NCBI GenBank assembly: GCA_019752915.1
Contig: JAIELO010000248.1
Location: forward strand, 1-11,583
From: Burkholderiaceae bacterium
GTDB taxonomy: Bacteria; Pseudomonadota; Gammaproteobacteria; Burkholderiales; Burkholderiaceae_D
Reading direction: 5' to 3'
Length of the DNA: 11,583 bases
Both the position numbers and the translations under genes were made by a program. The notes under the pieces were generated by a model, which ran no database searches, was not told the origin of the DNA, and saw only the letters and a program-made list of their open reading frames with translations. Below, in pieces: positions 7,305-11,583 of this stretch; the stretch's first letter is position 1, and each line of letters starts with the position of its first letter.

Positions 7305-8780
7305 CTAGGCGGAACGGGGCGCGTCGCTACTGCCGCCGGTGCTAGTGCTAGCACTGCCGCTGCTACTACCGCTGCAGCCGCTCGCCTGTGCCTCAGCCCG
7401 TAGCGGGATGAGCGGGATGACTTTGCGCTGCAAGGCTTCCGGCACAGGCTCGCTCAAGCTGCCCCCCTCTTCCTCGAAGAAGAATTTCTGTTTGCCGAAG
7501 GCCGGCTTCAAATCATCCATCCAGGTCGCCTGTGCGTCATAGCGGGCGTAGAACGGCTTGCGTACCCAGTCCGGATTGCGGGCCTGCAGAAACTGCAGCG
7601 CGAATACCTTCTCGCCGCCGATCGTGGCCACACCATTGATCACCACCTTGCCGGGGAAAGCGCTCATGGACGGCCCGCGCACGGTGCGCGACAGGCCGGA
7701 CACCATCTGGTAGGCGGCCTGGAAAATCTCGTGGGCGCGTGCCAGTGGTAGCTGGAAGTACTCGCGTGGCCCGGTGTCGCGTTCGACAAACATATAGTAG
7801 GGGATGGCCCCCAGCCGCACGCCGGTCTGCCACAGTTCGGCCCAGCTGCGCGGGTCTTCGTTGATATGACGGATCAGCGGCCCCTGCATGCGCAAGGTGG
7901 CACCGGTGCCGACGATGCGTTTCACCGCCTGCTGGGCGATCTCGGGACGCAGTTCGACTGCGTGGCTATAGTGCCCCATCACTGCCAGATTGCGTCCGCT
8001 GGCCACCACCCGTTCGAACAGTCGCAGCAAGTCATCGGCATCGCGGTCACTGACAAAGCGCTGCGGCCAGTACGCCACTGACTTGGTGCCGATGCGGATA
8101 TTCTGGATGTGCGCCAGTTCCGGCACCAGCAGCGGCTCGAGCACCGCCGTCAGGGCGCGGGTATTCATGATCATCGGATCACCACCGGTAATCAGCACGT
8201 CCGTCACTTCGGTATGCAGCTTCAGATATTCGGCCAGTTGCTGCGATTCGCTGGCGTCGAACTTCATATCCTCCATGCCGACAAATTGCGGCCAGCGGAA
8301 GCAGAAGGTGCAATACGCATGGCAGGTCTGGCCGGCGCTGGGGAAGAACAGTACGGTCTCCTTGTACTTGTGCTGCATGCCCTTGAGCGGCGCATCGTTC
8401 ACCCGCGGCACGTTGTGCGTCATCTGCCCGGCCGGATGGGGATTCATGCGCAGGCGGATGCGCTGTACCAGCGCCGCCAGCGCAGGCTGACTGGCCTGCC
8501 CCAGCACCAGTTCGCGCAACTGCGCATAGTCGTCTGGCGCCAGCATGTCGCGATGCGGGAAGGTCATGCGGAAGATCGGATCGTTGGGAATATTGTTCCA
8601 GTCGATCAGCTGGTCCATCACATAGGCATTGGTGCGGAATGGCAGCACATGCGAGACCACCCGCACCGCTTCCTGCAGGTCCGGCGTCAGCCATTCCCAC
8701 TGGCGCGCACGGTTGATGGTCTGGCGGATATACGGCTGGAATTTGGGTGCGCCGGCGTCGCGCAGCTTCAGGATGGTCAT
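7305..8780 (-). CDS. KamA-family radical SAM aminomutase-like protein
   Basis: The 491-residue protein resembles lysine 2,3-aminomutase, a radical SAM/PLP enzyme that shifts an alpha-amino group to the beta carbon. CHAYCTFC supplies the iron-sulfur ligands Cys153, Cys157 and Cys160; Arg162, two residues later, aligns with the arginine that binds the substrate carboxylate in Clostridium KamA. ITGGDP (197-202) is the SAM-binding loop. FPGK with Lys378 corresponds to the PGGGGK motif bearing the PLP lysine, but is shortened, and the Asp two residues before its Pro in KamA is Ala374 here. At about 491 aa it is much longer than EpmB (about 340). Residues 465-491 are a Ser/Gly/Ala-rich low-complexity tail. 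The ATG at 8780 is chosen because GAGGAAA stands just upstream; an in-frame TTG at 8798 would place that site inside the gene. It heads the run with the MFS and oxygenase genes. Substrate unknown. Confidence 0.85.
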   Translation of the reverse strand: MTILKLRDAGAPKFQPYIRQTINRARQWEWLTPDLQEAVRVVSHVLPFRTNAYVMDQLIDWNNIPNDPIFRMTFPHRDMLAPDDYAQLRELVLGQASQPALAALVQRIRLRMNPHPAGQMTHNVPRVNDAPLKGMQHKYKETVLFFPSAGQTCHAYCTFCFRWPQFVGMEDMKFDASESQQLAEYLKLHTEVTDVLITGGDPMIMNTRALTAVLEPLLVPELAHIQNIRIGTKSVAYWPQRFVSDRDADDLLRLFERVVASGRNLAVMGHYSHAVELRPEIAQQAVKRIVGTGATLRMQGPLIRHINEDPRSWAELWQTGVRLGAIPYYMFVERDTGPREYFQLPLARAHEIFQAAYQMVSGLSRTVRGPSMSAFPGKVVINGVATIGGEKVFALQFLQARNPDWVRKPFYARYDAQATWMDDLKPAFGKQKFFFEEEGGSLSEPVPEALQRKVIPLIPLRAEAQASGCSGSSSGSASTSTGGSSDAPRSA

Positions 8781-9026
8781 GGCGGTTTCCTCTAGCAAGG
8801 TGGATCGGGGAGATCGGGAGGGCTTGGAAACTGCATGCTAGGCCGCCCCGACCGTTCGCAATTGCCGTACGTCAAGTCAGGCTTCAATGTCATGCGGAAA
8901 TCTTTTTTGCCTTGATGCAGATAGCGCCTTTTCTTGCCACAAGGCCAGAACTTGCGGCAACGCAATTGCCTGCAGCGGCAGCGGCGTACAGTTCACCGGC
9001 CACCCATCACACCGCGAGGATCTGCC
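8781..9026. other. Divergent intergenic region with small repeats (kamA-like / cache gene)
   Basis: This 246-nt gap must hold the promoters of both the KamA-like run (leftwards) and the Cache/chemotaxis pair (rightwards). It contains GCAATTGCC twice (8858-8866 and 8962-8970), a 5-4-5 inverted repeat TTGCGGCAACGCAA (8952-8965) that touches the second copy, and a short direct repeat GATCGGGGA/GATCGGGAG (8803-8820) in the KamA-like leader. I found no convincing sigma-70, sigma-54 or flagellar sigma-28 promoter. The repeats are candidates for operator sites only. Confidence 0.3.
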
Positions 9027-9482
9027 ATGAAACTGTTACCGCTGCTGACCATCTCGACCGCCCTGCTGTTGCACCTGCCCGGCCATGCTGCCGAACCGAC
9101 TGAAAAAGACGCCATCGCCATGGTCGATAAAGGTGCGGCCTATCTGAAAGCGCACGGCAAGGATGAACTGATCCGCAAAGTGGCCGCCAAAGATCCCGAC
9201 TTCCTGCAAGGCACGCTGTATATCGACGTGCGCGATCTGGCCACCGGCATCGTGCTGGCGCACCCCGTCAACGCCAGCATCGTCGGCAAGGACCTGACCG
9301 ACATGCCGGACGCCAGCGGCAAAAAATACCGTCGCGAGATCATCGATCTGGCGGCGAAAAAAGGCCGTGGCTGGGTCGACTACCAGTACAAGAATCCCGC
9401 CAGCGGCAAGATCGAACCGAAAACCACCTACATCCTGCGGGTCGGCGATGTGGTGCTGGAAGCGGGCATCTATAAAAAATAA
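9027..9482 (+). CDS. Secreted single-Cache-domain protein
   Basis: The 151-residue product has a signal peptide (Met-Lys start, hydrophobic LLPLLTISTALLLHLPG, cleavage likely after HAA near residue 22) and then a small Cache-type domain (about 27-149). The LYIDVRDLATGIVLAHPVN strand pair (64-82), GKDLTDMPDASGKKY (87-101) and GWVDYQYKNPASGKIEPKTT (115-134) are typical of the sCache_2 fold that binds small organic ligands outside the cytoplasm. There is no transmembrane helix after the signal and no signalling domain, so it should be a free periplasmic protein. The ATG at 9027 follows GAGGA (9016-9020); an upstream in-frame extension to 8934 has no such site and would bury the signal peptide. 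It ends 15 nt before the chemoreceptor gene, suggesting cotranscription and perhaps a role as a ligand-presenting partner; that partnership is inference. Confidence 0.87.
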   Translation: MKLLPLLTISTALLLHLPGHAAEPTEKDAIAMVDKGAAYLKAHGKDELIRKVAAKDPDFLQGTLYIDVRDLATGIVLAHPVNASIVGKDLTDMPDASGKKYRREIIDLAAKKGRGWVDYQYKNPASGKIEPKTTYILRVGDVVLEAGIYKK

Positions 9483-9497
9483 ACCGGGGAGCTGGCC

Positions 9498-11180
9498 ATG
9501 CTGAAGAAACTGCGGATCGGACCGAAACTGCTGCTCGCGCCCGGACTGGTGCTGCTGCTACTGATGCTTACAGCGGCAGCGGCCTACTACGGCATGGTGC
9601 AGCAGAATGCCTCACTCGAAAATCTGGTGCAGGTGCGCGCAGCGCGTCTGAAAACCAGCGCCGACGTTAGTGCCGATGTGCGCTTTGCCCATGCCCGCAT
9701 CTACCAGTTGCTGGCATGGGTGAACGGCAGTTTCGCGCAGAACCGGCTCGATGAACTGAATCGCCAGATTCACGCCGGCCACGACGCCATTGACCAGCAG
9801 CTGCGCCAGCTGGCCGCGCAGACGGCCACTCCGGCCGATGCCGCCGAACGGGCCATCATCGACCAGACGCGCCGGATTCTGGGGGCTTACCGCAAAGCCG
9901 TGCAGGACACCATGGACATGGCCGCCATGGACCAGAGCATCGCCACCAATGCCATGGGGCGCGCCGAACTGCAATTCCAGCAACTCAACACCCAGCTGGC
10001 GCAACTGGCCGCGCTGGAAAAACACCTGAGCGAACAGGCTTACCATCAGGCCAGCGACGACTTCCAGACCCTGAGTACCAGCATGGCGCTGCTGGTGCTG
10101 CTGTCGGTGCTGCTCTCGCTGGGCGTGACCATGGCGGTGCGACGCGCCATGCTGCGCGATATCCGTGCGATTGCCGACGTGGTGGTGGCGCTGGCCGCCG
10201 GGCGCCTGATCACCGGCGCCAGCAACGATGGCCGTGATGAAATCGCCGATACCGCGCGCATGCTCGATCGCACCATGGATAACCTGACCCAGACGCTAGG
10301 CACCATCACCAGCGCGGTGCAGACCATCGACGTGGCAGCGCACGAAATCGCCAGCGGCAATCTGGATCTGTCGAGCCGCACCGAACTGCAAGCCAGTTCG
10401 CTGGAGCAGACCGCCAGCGCCATGGCCAGCCTGACGGAGGCGGTGCAACTCAATGCCAGCAGCGCGCGGCAAGCCTGTGAGCTGGCCGCCAGCGCGGCGC
10501 AGCTGGCGCAGACCGGCGGCGCGGCCGTACAGCAGGCGGTGCAGACCATGGGCAGTATCCGCAGCAGTTCACGGCAGATCGTCGACATCATCAGCGTGAT
10601 CGACGGAATCGCCTTCCAGACCAATATTCTGGCCCTGAATGCCGCCGTGGAAGCGGCGCGCGCCGGCGAACAGGGGCGCGGCTTTGCGGTGGTGGCCAGC
10701 GAAGTGCGCACACTGGCGCAGCGTTCGGCTGCGGCCGCGCGCGAAATCAAGAGCCTGATCTCGGCCTCGGTGGCCACCATCGATAGCGGCAGCGCTTCGG
10801 TACAGCTGGCCGGTGCGCACATGCACGATGTGGTGGCGTCGGTCCAGCAGGTCAACGACATCATCACCCATATTTCGCAAGCCAGCGCCGATCAGGCGCG
10901 CGGCATCGCCGAAGTCAATCAGGCCGTCGGGCAGATGGACGATGTGACCCAGCAGAACGCAGCGCTGGTCGAGCAGGCCGCAGCCGCAGCCGCCAGTCTG
11001 CAGGAACAGGCCACCCAGCTGTCGGCCGCTGTCGCGGTGTTCCAGATGCGCAGCCCGGCCCCCGACACCAGCGCGGCCAGCGCCCCGCAGCGTGTCAGCA
11101 GCGCCGTGGCGCTGGCGCCCACCGCGACATGGTCGAAAAAGCAATCTGGTCAGCGTGTTCATAGCGGTAGGAAAAAATGA
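9498..11180 (+). CDS. Methyl-accepting chemotaxis protein (4HB-type chemoreceptor)
   Basis: The 560-residue protein is an inner-membrane chemoreceptor. TM1 spans about 11-32, a helical periplasmic domain of the four-helix-bundle kind fills about 33-192, and TM2 spans about 195-215. A HAMP domain follows (about 216-268), then the long cytoplasmic coiled coil. The kinase-control hairpin tip lies near 366-400 and includes the invariant [20 protein letters not shown] and [20 protein letters not shown]. Glu/Gln-rich segments near 297-310 and 486-506 are likely methylation helices. The C-terminus (from about 520) is an unstructured, basic-ended tail (SGRKK) without an NWETF-like CheR/CheB tether. 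The ligand cannot be predicted. GGGGAG (9486-9491) precedes the ATG. It lies 15 nt behind the secreted Cache gene, and no che or flagellar gene is in the window. No clear intrinsic terminator follows it. Confidence 0.95.
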   Translation: MLKKLRIGPKLLLAPGLVLLLLMLTAAAAYYGMVQQNASLENLVQVRAARLKTSADVSADVRFAHARIYQLLAWVNGSFAQNRLDELNRQIHAGHDAIDQQLRQLAAQTATPADAAERAIIDQTRRILGAYRKAVQDTMDMAAMDQSIATNAMGRAELQFQQLNTQLAQLAALEKHLSEQAYHQASDDFQTLSTSMALLVLLSVLLSLGVTMAVRRAMLRDIRAIADVVVALAAGRLITGASNDGRDEIADTARMLDRTMDNLTQTLGTITSAVQTIDVAAHEIASGNLDLSSRTELQASSLEQTASAMASLTEAVQLNASSARQACELAASAAQLAQTGGAAVQQAVQTMGSIRSSSRQIVDIISVIDGIAFQTNILALNAAVEAARAGEQGRGFAVVASEVRTLAQRSAAAAREIKSLISASVATIDSGSASVQLAGAHMHDVVASVQQVNDIITHISQASADQARGIAEVNQAVGQMDDVTQQNAALVEQAAAAAASLQEQATQLSAAVAVFQMRSPAPDTSAASAPQRVSSAVALAPTATWSKKQSGQRVHSGRKK

Positions 11181-11367
11181 TGTAAAAATGGCTTTTTTCT
11201 CTAGAGTGCCGCCCCAAAAAATTGGCATTTGGCACATTAAATGGGGAAAATAAGTTATCCAGCACCGCAGCTTGCGGCGATAATCAGGGTTTGCATGTCA
11301 GCACGACAAAGCACACTGGTTTATAGTGTCGCTTTGGCATCGCTCGCTCCACACCCTGAAAATAACC

Positions 11368-11583
11368 ATGACCACTGCAGCACCAAACGACCGGCCCGAT
11401 GACCATGCCGTAGAAGATGCGCTGATCCGCTCGATCCGCATCCCGCCACGCCCTAGCCTGCTGGTAGATCTGCAGCGCGAACTGGCGCAGCCCGATCCTT
11501 CGCCACGCCGGATTGCCCGGATTATCGGCAATGACGTCGGCATGTCCGGCGCGCTGCTCAAGCTGGCCAATTCGCCTTTCTTC
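11368..11583 (+). CDS. HDOD-domain protein, N-terminal fragment
   Basis: The frame from the ATG at 11368 stays open to the right edge (72 residues). After a short polar leader (MTTAAPNDRPDDHAVEDAL), the segment IPPRPSLLVDLQRELAQPD leads into RRIARIIGNDVGMSGALLK and LANSPFF, the start of an HDOD domain. HDOD proteins are HD-GYP-related but usually lack the metal-binding catalytic residues; they serve as signalling or regulatory modules, often in motility, biofilm or second-messenger pathways. Domains beyond the edge cannot be judged. The gap from the chemoreceptor stop is 187 nt and contains TATAGT (11322-11327), a good -10 candidate without a matching -35, so an independent promoter is plausible. 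The ribosome site is poor. The neighbourhood with a chemoreceptor fits a signalling role but does not prove one. Confidence 0.85.
   Translation, partial: MTTAAPNDRPDDHAVEDALIRSIRIPPRPSLLVDLQRELAQPDPSPRRIARIIGNDVGMSGALLKLANSPFF

Noticed and set aside
6680-7354. A 224-codon minus-strand frame overlapping the MFS gene start and the end of the KamA-like gene.
   Set aside because: It is an Ala/Gly/Arg-rich shadow in another frame of the same strand; the two real genes account for this DNA.
10046-10867. A 273-codon minus-strand open frame inside the chemoreceptor gene.
   Set aside because: It mirrors the repetitive Ala/Ser-rich chemoreceptor coiled coil and has no motif, ribosome site or independent support.
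11184-11235. Possible terminator after the chemoreceptor (AAAAATGGCTTTTTT; GTGCC...GGCAC).
   Set aside because: The first is a weak A/T hairpin and the second has only a 5-bp stem with a loop of about 20 nt and no T-run after it.
11251-11283. Sigma-28-like promoter before the HDOD gene (TAAGTT and GGCGATAA).
   Set aside because: The -10 box is 7/8 but the two boxes are about six bases too far apart for this class.

Overview
The window looks like chromosomal DNA of a betaproteobacterium, most likely Burkholderiales and perhaps Oxalobacteraceae (Janthinobacterium/Massilia/Duganella-like). This rests on high GC, the pmbA/darP(yjgA) divergent pair followed by mogA, and a methyl-accepting chemotaxis protein without a C-terminal NWETF-type pentapeptide. 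The family-level placement is inference from protein similarity remembered, not searched. No tRNA, rRNA, CRISPR array, insertion sequence or phage gene is visible.

Layout. (1) 1-2165, housekeeping: the start of pmbA/tldE on the minus strand, diverging from a tight plus-strand run of darP, mogA and a carboxylesterase, each overlapping the next by a few bases. The run closes with a strong 16-bp perfect hairpin terminator (2188-2224). (2) 2253-8780, a metabolic block. A carboxymuconolactone-decarboxylase-like gene (minus) diverges from a class III aminotransferase (plus). The aminotransferase converges on, and overlaps by 23 bp, a minus-strand run that reads in order: a KamA-family radical SAM aminomutase-like protein, an MFS transporter, a prolyl-4-hydroxylase-like 2OG-Fe(II) oxygenase and a fumarylacetoacetate-hydrolase-family protein. 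The first three are tightly spaced (8 nt gap, then a 4-bp ATGA overlap). (3) 9027-11180, chemosensing: a small secreted Cache-domain protein 15 nt upstream of a methyl-accepting chemotaxis protein. (4) 11368 to the right edge: the first 72 residues of an HDOD-domain protein.

How the genes may work together. The block from 2933 to 8780 holds an aminomutase-like radical SAM/PLP enzyme, a PLP aminotransferase of the family that often handles beta- or omega-amino groups, a 2OG hydroxylase and a transporter. That is a plausible set for making, modifying and moving (or breaking down) an unusual amino acid. The KamA-like enzyme keeps the radical SAM cysteines and the carboxylate-binding arginine. 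It appears to have lost at least one acidic residue by which true lysine 2,3-aminomutase holds the lysine side-chain amine, and it ends in a Ser/Gly-rich tail, so its substrate may not be lysine. This is the most interesting part of the window, but a joint pathway is inference. The largest stretch without a gene is 246 nt, so little unexplained sequence remains.
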